Origin: Robiginitomaculum sp.
GTDB lineage: Bacteria > Pseudomonadota > Alphaproteobacteria > Caulobacterales > Maricaulaceae
Direction: 5' to 3'
Assembly (NCBI GenBank): GCA_016765255.1
Contig: JAESQI010000066.1
Span: 23,398-31,112 of the forward strand
Length of the DNA stretch: 7,715 nucleotides
Shown: one piece after another, positions 1-6,822 of the stretch
How positions within the stretch are numbered: the stretch's first letter is position 1
How the letters are laid out: each line of letters starts with the position of its first letter
Position numbers and translations under genes: made by a program
The notes under the pieces: model-generated
What the model was told of the DNA's origin: nothing
Databases searched by the model: none
The model's input: the letters and a program-made list of their open reading frames with translations, nothing else

Positions 1-48
1 AGCGTTGCAGGCGGTATCGAGTTCTACGTAACAGGTAACGAGCTGTGA
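1..48 (+). CDS. C-terminal end of an upstream late structural gene (partial)
   Basis: Frame 1 is open from the window edge and encodes the 15 residues SVAGGIEFYVTGNEL followed by TGA at 46-48. The other two forward frames hit stops within about 36 bases, so this is the only frame that can carry the upstream gene. Its stop overlaps the GTG start of the next gene in a GTGA junction, as expected for a tightly packed late operon. By P22 gene order (10, 26, 14, 7, 20, 16) the gene could be the packaged-DNA stabilisation protein gp10 or the tail needle gp26. That identity is inferred from position only, because 15 residues are too few to recognise a family. Confidence 0.6.
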   Translation, partial: SVAGGIEFYVTGNEL

Positions 49-506
49 TTGAAGTATGCCGAGATATGGAGCATGTAAGAAACTTTATGCTTCAGCCTCA
101 AATAGTTAGATACGCGGCTGAGCATGGTTCTGATTTAGAAAATGAAGAGTTTAAAGTTGACGGAAGGCAAGGTTATTTAACGTACAAAGTAAACGGTAAA
201 GAGGTTGGCTTAATCGATTTCCATTTAGTTACCGGCACTATGGCACAGTTTCACCCCTATATTCTGCGTAAATACAAAGAACATTATGATGATATGAATA
301 GGGCGTTTTTCAAATGGTTTTTAAAAGAAGTGCCTGAACAGATAGTTAAATTAAACGCATATATACCCACTAAGTTTAAAGGCGCATTAGCAGCGGCTGA
401 TAGGGTGGGCATGATTGTAGAAGGTGTTGACAGATTGAGCTACTTATCTGAAGACGGCCCATGTGATAGAATATTAGTAGGCATTATTCGTCGGGAGATG
501 ATTTGA
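45..506 (+). CDS. P22 gp14-like head protein, DUF2824 family (GNAT-like fold)
   Basis: This 153-residue protein resembles the DUF2824 phage family that includes P22 gp14, a head assembly/completion protein encoded just before the ejection proteins; the length matches. Recognisable family features are a central strand region (GKEVGLIDFHLV, about residues 51-62), a conserved HPYILRKYK-type segment near residue 69, an alternating LNAYIP strand near residue 103, and the C-terminal pattern VGMIVEGVDRLSYL then DRILVGIIRR. The layout recalls a GNAT acyltransferase fold, but I cannot confirm an acetyl-CoA loop, so enzymatic activity is not claimed. The GTG start at 45 is preferred over the in-frame ATG at 66 because it overlaps the previous stop by 4 bases and gives the expected N-terminus; the ribosome site (around AGGTAACGAG) is weak, suggesting translational coupling. 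The next gene starts immediately after the stop. Confidence 0.8.
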   Translation: MIEVCRDMEHVRNFMLQPQIVRYAAEHGSDLENEEFKVDGRQGYLTYKVNGKEVGLIDFHLVTGTMAQFHPYILRKYKEHYDDMNRAFFKWFLKEVPEQIVKLNAYIPTKFKGALAAADRVGMIVEGVDRLSYLSEDGPCDRILVGIIRREMI

Positions 507-1157
507 ATGAGCGGTATTATAAACACTGTAGTTAAAGTTGGTACACTTGGCCTCGTTCCTGATGTTACAGGTGTAGATGCAGCACAAAAGGCGGCAGGTA
601 AAGCGGCAGGGTTACAGGCAGGCGCAGCGCAGGCAGGTATTGAGGAGCAGCGAAGACAGTTTGATATTACACAAGCTAACCTTCAGCCCTTCCAAGAAGC
701 CGGTGTAGGCGCTTTAGGTCAACAGCAAGCATTACTCGGTCTAAGCGGTCAAGATGAGCAGCAACAAGCCTTTGCAGCCTTTAACGAGTCACCAGGGCAA
801 GCATTCTTGCGAGAGCGAGGCCAACGTAACTTAGTTCGTAACGCTTCAGCTATTGGTGGCTTAGGTGGCGGCAATGTTCGATCAGCTTTAGTTCAGCAGG
901 GTGTAGGGTTTGCTCAGCAAGACTTTCAAAACCAGTTTGGTCGATTAGGTCAATTAGCCGGTCAAGGTCAGGCAGCGACTACAGCACAAGGTCAGTTCGG
1001 CGCACAAGCAGCAGGCAATATAGCAAATCTAGGCATTGCAGGCGCAGAGGCTAGAGCATCGGGTATACTTGGACAACAACAAGCTGAATCACAGTTCAGA
1101 GGCCAATTATTAGGATTGGGCGGTCAAGCCCTCGGTGGATTCTTAGGAGCAGCATAA
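507..1157 (+). CDS. P22 gp7-like ejection (DNA transfer) protein
   Basis: A 216-residue Gly/Ala/Gln-rich protein, close to P22 gp7 in length (about 229) and in the same place in the gene order. Residues 95-156 carry the motif common to this class of podovirus internal proteins: SPGQAFLRERGQ, a small-residue stretch with GGLGGGNVRSAL, then QQDFQNQFGRLGQLAGQGQ. Both ends are hydrophobic and glycine-rich (residues 1-20 and about 199-216), as suits a protein that must insert into or cross host membranes. In P22, gp7, gp20 and gp16 are packaged in the virion and ejected ahead of the DNA to help it cross the cell envelope. The ATG directly follows the previous TGA and has a good ribosome site, GGGAG at 493-497. 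The stop overlaps the next start as TAATG. Function is assigned from family motif and synteny. Confidence 0.82.
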   Translation: MSGIINTVVKVGTLGLVPDVTGVDAAQKAAGKAAGLQAGAAQAGIEEQRRQFDITQANLQPFQEAGVGALGQQQALLGLSGQDEQQQAFAAFNESPGQAFLRERGQRNLVRNASAIGGLGGGNVRSALVQQGVGFAQQDFQNQFGRLGQLAGQGQAATTAQGQFGAQAAGNIANLGIAGAEARASGILGQQQAESQFRGQLLGLGGQALGGFLGAA

Positions 1158-2308
1158 TGACTTTACAATCAGCAAGAAATTTTCAATTAGGCACAGACTT
1201 TTCCCAGTTTGGTAGAGGCATTCAACAAGGTCAGCAAATAGCTGGGCAGCTTCAAATAGGGCAAGAGCGAGACGCTGAAAGCAGCAGAAAAGCAGAACAA
1301 TCGCGTGTGCTATCTGTAATTCAAGGTGCATCTGAAATTCAGAACATTCCTACCGATGAGCTAAAGTTAAGCGCATTACTTCAGCGTAAAAACGATCTAA
1401 CTCAGCAAGGTTTACCCACTCAAGACACTGACGAAGTTATAGCGCTATTTCAATCAGGCAATAGTAAAGACGCTAACGCTTTGATTGACGGCGTTGTTAA
1501 TATGGGTATTCAGCAAGGTGTATTGAAATCACCTAGCGCTTTAAGTGGGTTAACAGCAGAGCAGAGAGAGTTTGCATCATTATCTAAGCAAGCTGGATTA
1601 TCAGATGATGAAATCTCTAATGCGATTAAAGTTAAATTTGGACTTAAGGCAAGAGCGGGTCAGTCGGCAGCAGAAAGAATAGCCGCAGATAAAGATATAA
1701 CTGAAGGCGTTGCAGAGTCTCAAGCTGAAATAACCCAAGCAAAAGAAGAAGCCAAGCTACAAGCTCAATTAAAACTTAAGCCTACTGTAGAAAGTAAAAT
1801 AGAAAAGGCTAAGGGTGACGTAAAAGCATCCTCTAATATTGTGAATGAGTCATTTAAGCGAATTGGCAGCATAACAACTAATATCAGGAATATTGATAGG
1901 GCTATTAACGCAATAGATCGAGGCGCTAAAACTGGCGTCATCGCTAAACTCGTACCTAACATTACAGCGGCTTCAAGAGAGCTTAGGCAGATTCAAAACG
2001 AATTAGGCTTGGATGTTATTGGCTCGGTTACGTTTGGCGCACTCTCTCAAGGTGAGTTAGATCTAGCATTAGAAACAGCTATAGATTTAGGTTTAGAGCC
2101 GGCAGCATTAAAAGATGTTCTTACTCGTAAAAAGGCAGCTCAAAACAAGCTGATTGATTATCTAGACGAACAGATTCAGTTTCTTGATGATGGCGGAACG
2201 TTGGCAGGGTGGAGAGCTGAACAAAAGCAGAAGCTCGCGCCAGACTTAACACAGTTATCAGATGAAGACTTACTTAAACAGCTAGAAGCGGCGAGAGGTG
2301 GTCAATAA
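1157..2308 (+). CDS. P22 gp20-like ejection (DNA transfer) protein
   Basis: A 383-residue, mostly helical protein in the position of P22 gp20 (about 471 residues), the second of the three ejection proteins. The N-terminal 50 residues are Gln-rich (FSQFGRGIQQGQQIAGQLQ), followed by a helical region. Residues about 172-225 are rich in Ala, Glu, Lys and Gln and likely form a coiled coil. The best-conserved part is residues about 240-352, a domain I recognise from many phage structural proteins: NIDRAINAIDRGAKTG, then RELRQIQNELGLDVIGSVTFGALS, GELDLALETA, and a closing LIDYLDEQIQFLDDGGTLAGW. No enzyme motif is visible. Its start overlaps the previous stop (TAATG), with AGGAG at 1145-1149 as ribosome site, and its end overlaps the next start in the same way. 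It probably joins the virion interior and is injected with its neighbours. Confidence 0.8.
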   Translation: MTLQSARNFQLGTDFSQFGRGIQQGQQIAGQLQIGQERDAESSRKAEQSRVLSVIQGASEIQNIPTDELKLSALLQRKNDLTQQGLPTQDTDEVIALFQSGNSKDANALIDGVVNMGIQQGVLKSPSALSGLTAEQREFASLSKQAGLSDDEISNAIKVKFGLKARAGQSAAERIAADKDITEGVAESQAEITQAKEEAKLQAQLKLKPTVESKIEKAKGDVKASSNIVNESFKRIGSITTNIRNIDRAINAIDRGAKTGVIAKLVPNITAASRELRQIQNELGLDVIGSVTFGALSQGELDLALETAIDLGLEPAALKDVLTRKKAAQNKLIDYLDEQIQFLDDGGTLAGWRAEQKQKLAPDLTQLSDEDLLKQLEAARGGQ

Positions 2309-4083
2309 TGGCTGGCTTGGCAGAATTACAAGCAGAGTTTGACAGAAGGCAGGGCGCGCTATCTCAAGCCCCGCAACCTGTACAAGCACCTACACAACAA
2401 CCTTCATCTAATCTGCAAGCATTAGAAACAGAGTTTGCTAGACGACAATCTTTAACTCAAGGGGTACAAGATGACACCACTAGGCGTGATGATAGTATTA
2501 GTCCTGATAATGTTGGCGCAGGAATCCCAGAAACAAACCTAGGCGATGTTAGTATTGAAGATATAGACAAAGCCTTGTTAGATGTTCCTGGCGTACCTCA
2601 GTTAGCAGAATTCGCGGCGGGTGCAAATAGATCAGTTGCGGGTTTCTTAGACTTCTTAGGGCCAGACAATATAAATGCTGTATTGGAATTGGCCGGAAGT
2701 GAAAAGCGAGTACCTACACTAACTGAAGCATTTACAACACAAGGCGGTTTCGTTGAACCTGGCTTACAAAGAGAGGCTTTAGCTACAGCGGGCGAAATAG
2801 TGCCAGCAGCTTTAAGTATCGGGCAAACCCTCAGAACACTAGCCCAAAAATTACCTCAATTTGCAACAGGTGAGGCGGCAGGAACCGGTGTATTAAGGCA
2901 GGCAGGCGCAACAACCGCTAAACAAGATGTCATAGGTGGAGCGGCAGCAGGAGCAGGTCAAGAGGCTGGTCGAGAAGTTGCCGGTGAAGAAGGTGCTTTA
3001 ATTGGCGGTGTATTGGCTCCAATAGCAATTGCATCTATACCGATAAACACAGCTAAGAGCGCTGCACAGTCTTTACTTAAAAAGTCAGCACCTAGTACGG
3101 ATCAGCTAAAAGAAACGGCTAGAGGTATATATAAGTCTTTAGATGAGTCAGGTGTTACAGTGTCAGCTAAATCATTCAATACTTTGGCAGATGACATAGC
3201 GGCATCTTTAAGAAAAGAAGGCTCAGATATTGATTTGACCCCTAAAGCTATCGGCGTAGTTAATCGATTACAGTCCGAGAAGGGTGTGGAGAAAACATTA
3301 ACTGAATTAGATACCTTGCGAAAGGTTGCGCGAACAGCTGCGGAAAGTATAGATAAGTCTGAAAGTCGTCTTGGTGTGATAGCAGTAAATAAAATAGATG
3401 AATTCTTGGATGGTGTTGGCGTAGAAATAACCCCAGGCAAAGAAGCCGGTCAAGCATTTAGATCTGCTAGGGATTTATGGCAAAGAGCTAGAAAGGCTGA
3501 AGTATTAGAACAGGCTGTAACCAATGCAGAGAATCAAGCTAGTGGTTTTGAAAATGGTATAAGAACACAGTTTAGGCAAATACTTAAACGCATCGATACA
3601 GGCAAGCTAAAAGGCTATACCAGTGAAGAGCGCGAAGCTATCAAGAAAGTGGTGCAAGGAACTAAGGCGGGGAATGTCGCGAAGTTCTTAGGCAAGTTCG
3701 GGATATTAGACGGCGTAACATCTAGATCATTAACTACTTTAGGCGGCGTGGGTTTGGCTGGAGCGGCAGGCGGAACTACGGCAGCGGTAGCGGTTCCTAT
3801 AATCGGCCAAGTATCAGGCGCTTTAGCTCAGCGACTTACTTTGAATAACGCTAGAATGGCTCAAGATATCATTAAAGCAGGCAAGAAGAGTTTAACTATT
3901 TCAAAAATATATATTAAGAACACACCAAAAGATCAGCGTAACCCTTCTGAATTGGCTGAGTTATTACTAGCTAACAAAGTACCGGTAAATAATATTAATT
4001 TAAAAACGGCTCCACCTTTATTATCAAGTGCGGCTCTTATAGCTTCAGTAGCTAAGTTAAACGATACAGAGGAAACACCATGA
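2308..4083 (+). CDS. P22 gp16-like ejection / DNA injection protein
   Basis: At 591 residues this is near the length of P22 gp16 (about 609) and completes the 7-20-16 order. The N-terminus repeats the motif EF-x-RRQ at residues 10-15 and 42-47, separated by a Pro/Gln-rich linker. Residues about 205-248 are Gly/Ala-rich and could associate with membranes. Residues about 265-465 form a helical domain seen in many phage internal proteins: ELDTLRKVARTAA near 333, DLWQRARKAEVLEQA near 389, NGIRTQFRQILKRI near 416, then EEREAIKKVVQGTKAGNVAKFLGKFG. A strongly hydrophobic glycine-rich stretch at 475-505 is a candidate membrane segment. I see no lytic transglycosylase active-site motif, so wall cleavage is not claimed. 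The start lies in a TAATG overlap with a purine-rich ribosome site (GAGAGG near 2293); the end overlaps the tailspike start as ATGA. Confidence 0.8.
   Translation: MAGLAELQAEFDRRQGALSQAPQPVQAPTQQPSSNLQALETEFARRQSLTQGVQDDTTRRDDSISPDNVGAGIPETNLGDVSIEDIDKALLDVPGVPQLAEFAAGANRSVAGFLDFLGPDNINAVLELAGSEKRVPTLTEAFTTQGGFVEPGLQREALATAGEIVPAALSIGQTLRTLAQKLPQFATGEAAGTGVLRQAGATTAKQDVIGGAAAGAGQEAGREVAGEEGALIGGVLAPIAIASIPINTAKSAAQSLLKKSAPSTDQLKETARGIYKSLDESGVTVSAKSFNTLADDIAASLRKEGSDIDLTPKAIGVVNRLQSEKGVEKTLTELDTLRKVARTAAESIDKSESRLGVIAVNKIDEFLDGVGVEITPGKEAGQAFRSARDLWQRARKAEVLEQAVTNAENQASGFENGIRTQFRQILKRIDTGKLKGYTSEEREAIKKVVQGTKAGNVAKFLGKFGILDGVTSRSLTTLGGVGLAGAAGGTTAAVAVPIIGQVSGALAQRLTLNNARMAQDIIKAGKKSLTISKIYIKNTPKDQRNPSELAELLLANKVPVNNINLKTAPPLLSSAALIASVAKLNDTEETP
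2317..2463 (+). repeat. Duplicated short motif in the N-terminus of the gp16-like protein
   Basis: Residues 4-20 and 36-52 of the gp16-like protein align as L-x-x-L-x-x-EF-x-RRQ-x-x-L-x-Q, 32 residues apart, with a Pro/Gln-rich linker between. The DNA copies share GAGTTT followed by Arg-Arg-Gln codons but differ at other positions, so the duplication is visible mainly in the protein. It could be two copies of a short helical docking motif, for example for binding the portal or a neighbouring ejection protein; that role is inference. Confidence 0.55.
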
Positions 4084-6167
4084 CAGCTCGTTTTGTAGCT
4101 CCATTTTTCGACACTGGTTCAGGATTAACGCCTAGCGATGGATCGAAACTAACGTTTAAAAACCCTGGTCAAGAAACTCTTAAAGATACTTTTTCGGATG
4201 CGGCGGGTTTAATCGCCAACACTAATCCGGTAGTAAGTGATGCTACCGGCCTATTCTCTAATATTTACATTACCGGGAATTATGACGTTGTATTGCAGGA
4301 TAAAAACAACGTTCAAATATGGGCTGATTCTGTTAGTGAGTTTGCAACAACAGCAGGCACGACAATAGTTAAAAACCTTGCCACTCTAGCTTTAGCTGTA
4401 GCAGATACGAGTCTAGTTGACGGTGACGCACTAAATATAGCAGAGCGAGAAGCTGGCTTTGGTGGCGGAGGTATGGTTGATGTCGTTTTAAGTACATCTG
4501 TAATCGAGAATCCGTTTTATATTATCCAATGTACCGGTGTTCCAACTTTATCGCTAGTCTTTAGGGTCGGCGTTAATGCCCTTACTGGCGATTACTGGAT
4601 GGCTAAAGCTAATACAAGAATGTTTGGTGCTAGAGGAGATGGAATTGCCGACGACACCACAGCGGTGCAGGCATTTATTGATTTTGTAGGTAATGGGGCG
4701 GGTACATTTGGAAGAGGTCGATATTTAGTTGATTCGGTAACATTTGGAAGTAACGGCGCTACCTTTGATTTTGAAAATGCGACAATTAAAGGCGCGGCTT
4801 CTGTAGCAACGGATGCTGTTGTTGAATTAACCGGCGCGTTCATGCAGTTCAATGGTAAGTTTTCTATTGACGTTAGCTTGAACACTAATTATGACGCAGG
4901 GTTGAAGTGGCACTCTTTGTCTACTGGCGCGCCAGCTCAATTCAACCAGATTGATACCCTCAGTATAGGCAATGCAAAAATAGCGTTACTATACGGTCAG
5001 TTAAACGGTGACACGGTAATAGATGCGCCTCAGTCAGAAAACTTTATAGGTAAATTTATTACAACAGCGACAGAGATTGCTATTTACTATAATCAATCTA
5101 ATGCTTATCTAGGTATTCAAGGCGGTGCGTTTGGCGCTTTGATTGGTGGTTGGGGTGGGGGTTTTGACTTTAGCGCGGCAAGAGTAGTTAAGCAGTTTCA
5201 AGGGACTTTAGCATTAAATGGCTGCGAGTGTATCGCTACCGAAAACACTAGCAGTAAAGGCTTTGAGGTCACTGGTGGTAATTTAAGTGTTAACGGCGGT
5301 ATATGGGAAATAGCTGGAACTAACATAGAATTATCTAATTGTAATTTTGTTTCAACAGGCGTTACTTCAGCATTCTTTAATAGTACAACTTTGCCGTTTG
5401 TTGAGTTATTAACCGGAACTTCTGGAACGCTTAAAATATCTGATTTCAGATTAGAAAAGGCGAGCGGTTCAGATACAGCTAATCAAGGATTCTTAGAAGT
5501 TAACACCACTCCATTATGGGACGTTGACTTGAGTAATATTCATGCATTTAGACAGCAAAGAACATCTATAATTAAATCTACCTTTCAGAACAATACTTAT
5601 GTAACTAATATTAATTTTGATGGGTTTCACGTTAGGGGTAATGCTGAAGATGTTGATATTAAAAACAGCTCAAATAATATCCTTGAGTATGTACCAACAT
5701 CAGCAAGCGCTATAGATAATCTATGGTTTCAAAATGGCACAGGCACGACTACTTTAGACGCAGTAGAAAAGCCAACTGTAAACGGTAGAACATATGCCCA
5801 TTCTATAAAACTGGATGCGTCCGCAAGTGCAGCAAGCGTGACAAACCTAGATAGAACTAATGCGGCATCAATTAAAGCGACAGGCGCGAGAGTAATCCCT
5901 GGTAAAAAATACATAATTGAAGGCTGGATTAAACGCGAAACTTCAGGAACAGGTAATGTTAAGTTCTTTGCTTTAACTTACGACACTACAGCAGTTACGC
6001 CATCGTCTGTTGATATCTCTACAGAAGCGGAATTTGTAGGTGAAGACTGGACTTATATTAGGGGTATCGTAGCTATGAATTCTAGCGCGGCATTCTTAGG
6101 CATAGGCATTAGCGTCACTAATGATATTGGTTACTTTATTGATTTAAAAGTTGCTAGAACAGATTAA
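4080..6167 (+). CDS. Tailspike protein with pectate-lyase-type beta-helix (probable polysaccharide-degrading receptor-binding protein)
   Basis: A 695-residue tailspike, similar in size to P22 gp9 (667). Residues 1-85 look like a virion-attachment domain: FVAPFFDTGSGLTPSDGSKL, then NTNPVVSDATG and ITGNYDVVLQD, a pattern common at the N-terminus of podovirus spikes. Residues about 95-178 form a linker domain. The segment MFGARGDGIADDTTAVQAFI (181-200) is the classic entry motif of the pectate-lyase-3 superfamily, followed to about 535 by Gly/Asn/Ser-rich strands typical of a right-handed beta-helix. Residues about 540-695 look like a carbohydrate-binding jelly-roll (GKKYIIEGWIKRE, EDWTYIRGIVAM, ending YFIDLKVARTD). 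The likely role is to bind and cut host O-antigen or capsule; substrate and catalytic residues cannot be read from sequence. The start overlaps the previous gene as ATGA with AGAGGAA at 4068-4074 as ribosome site. Its TAA overlaps the next ATG. Confidence 0.88.
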   Translation: MTARFVAPFFDTGSGLTPSDGSKLTFKNPGQETLKDTFSDAAGLIANTNPVVSDATGLFSNIYITGNYDVVLQDKNNVQIWADSVSEFATTAGTTIVKNLATLALAVADTSLVDGDALNIAEREAGFGGGGMVDVVLSTSVIENPFYIIQCTGVPTLSLVFRVGVNALTGDYWMAKANTRMFGARGDGIADDTTAVQAFIDFVGNGAGTFGRGRYLVDSVTFGSNGATFDFENATIKGAASVATDAVVELTGAFMQFNGKFSIDVSLNTNYDAGLKWHSLSTGAPAQFNQIDTLSIGNAKIALLYGQLNGDTVIDAPQSENFIGKFITTATEIAIYYNQSNAYLGIQGGAFGALIGGWGGGFDFSAARVVKQFQGTLALNGCECIATENTSSKGFEVTGGNLSVNGGIWEIAGTNIELSNCNFVSTGVTSAFFNSTTLPFVELLTGTSGTLKISDFRLEKASGSDTANQGFLEVNTTPLWDVDLSNIHAFRQQRTSIIKSTFQNNTYVTNINFDGFHVRGNAEDVDIKNSSNNILEYVPTSASAIDNLWFQNGTGTTTLDAVEKPTVNGRTYAHSIKLDASASAASVTNLDRTNAASIKATGARVIPGKKYIIEGWIKRETSGTGNVKFFALTYDTTAVTPSSVDISTEAEFVGEDWTYIRGIVAMNSSAAFLGIGISVTNDIGYFIDLKVARTD

Positions 6168-6307
6168 TGGATAGCAATCTAGCCTTATGGATTACGCTTA
6201 TTGCATTAATAGGCGGCTCTGTAGGGCTATATGAAAGCTTTCACAAGAATTACATAACTAAGCAAGACCTAGAAATAGTCCTGCTTAGGAATGGGCTTAA
6301 GCCTTAG
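6167..6307 (+). CDS. Small single-pass membrane protein (46 aa), last gene of the late operon
   Basis: An ATG overlapping the tailspike stop (TAATG) opens a 46-codon frame ending in TAG at 6305-6307. The product begins MDSNLALWITLIALIGGSVG, giving one membrane segment at about residues 5-23, then a polar tail with FHKNYITKQDLE and a C-terminal RNGLKP. Basic residues lie only after the hydrophobic segment, so the positive-inside rule suggests N-outside, C-inside. There is no strong ribosome site of its own; translation probably depends on coupling to the tailspike. The same TAATG arrangement joins two other genes of this operon, which supports it being real. I do not recognise the family. A lysis accessory, a holin-like protein or a membrane exclusion factor are possible, but none is shown by the sequence. 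Confidence 0.65.
   Translation: MDSNLALWITLIALIGGSVGLYESFHKNYITKQDLEIVLLRNGLKP
6294..6303. repeat. Perfect 10-bp palindrome at the convergent gene junction
   Basis: GGCTTAAGCC is a perfect inverted repeat just before the interlocked stop codons of the two converging operons. As RNA it could form only a very short stem, and no run of T follows in either direction, so it is a poor match to an intrinsic terminator. It may be chance within the coding sequence of the 46-codon gene. Confidence 0.3.
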
Positions 6308-6804
6308 AAGGGTGCGCCGTTTGGATCTTGCTGTTGTTGGACTTGTTGTGGATTCAACGGTTGACCATTTTGCACGTATTGCTGGTTAGGCTGTTGATAG
6401 TTTTGTTGTGGCGCTTGTCCAGCGGGTAATATCTGTTGAGGTTGTTGTTGATATTGCTGCTTAGGTGCTTGTTGTGCTGCTTGCTGTTGACCAGAATGAA
6501 CGTAACCTAATTTAGCATTAAGCATATCAATCGATAACATAGGGCCATTACTCCCATCAAACGAATCAATCTTTAATTGCTCACAACTAACCTCAATTAC
6601 AGCGCCTTCGATTAATACATTTTGATAAAACTGAATTTGTGCCGGAGCTTTCGCAAAGATAACTGCTTGGTAATTAGTCCATTCATCCTGTTTAGTTTTA
6701 GGGTCTCGATACTTCACCCCCAAACGAATGCCGAAACCTGTTGATTCCCCTGCTTGAAATTGATTAGCTGGCTTGTTTAGTTTGCCTGTTATTGTAGTGC
6801 TCAT
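6304..6804 (-). CDS. ssb: Single-stranded DNA-binding protein (phage SSB)
   Basis: A 166-residue SSB. Residues 1-105 form the OB-fold core in a version I recognise from phages of gammaproteobacteria: TGKLNKPANQFQAGEST, GFGIRLGVKYRDP, EWTNYQAVIFAKAPAQIQFY, and EGAVIEVSCEQLKI. It would coat single-stranded DNA during phage replication and recombination. From residue 106 on, the tail is extremely glutamine-rich (about 27 of the last 61 residues) with Pro, Asn and Ala, a disordered linker. It ends DPNGAPF, keeping the terminal Pro-Phe that SSBs use to dock partner proteins, but with a single acidic residue in the tip instead of the usual cluster. The ATG has AGGG seven bases upstream (near 6812-6815). 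It is last in the minus-strand operon, 18 bases after the HNH gene, and its TAA interlocks with the TAG of the plus-strand operon. Confidence 0.9.
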   Translation of the reverse strand: MSTTITGKLNKPANQFQAGESTGFGIRLGVKYRDPKTKQDEWTNYQAVIFAKAPAQIQFYQNVLIEGAVIEVSCEQLKIDSFDGSNGPMLSIDMLNAKLGYVHSGQQQAAQQAPKQQYQQQPQQILPAGQAPQQNYQQPNQQYVQNGQPLNPQQVQQQQDPNGAPF

Positions 6805-6822
6805 TTATTTACCCTGCTTTAG

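Noticed and set aside
1143..1331. 62-codon open frame on the minus strand rich in Leu, Phe and Cys
   Set aside because: It lies antisense inside the gp20-like gene; the hydrophobic look is the expected complement of Gln/Glu/Lys-rich codons. No ribosome site or operon context.
3102..3440. 112-codon open frame on the minus strand
   Set aside because: Fully antisense to the conserved helical domain of the gp16-like gene, with no recognisable motif; a shadow frame, as is the overlapping 3260-3457 frame.
2308..4083. Lytic transglycosylase or peptidase activity in the gp16-like protein
   Set aside because: I found no catalytic Glu motif of a transglycosylase or any peptidase signature; the recognised central domain is a helical phage-specific one.
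4592..4885. 97-codon open frame on the minus strand
   Set aside because: Antisense to the pectate-lyase motif region of the tailspike gene; low-complexity Pro/Ala/Ser composition and no family resemblance.
6294..6303. GGCTTAAGCC palindrome as an intrinsic terminator
   Set aside because: The stem would be only three or four pairs once a loop is allowed, and no T-run follows on either strand.
6320..6490. Possible tandem DNA repeat (recurrent TTGTTG/TGCTGT runs)
   Set aside because: These are Gln codons of the SSB tail on the other strand; irregular in unit and phase, so low-complexity coding sequence and not a tandem repeat array.
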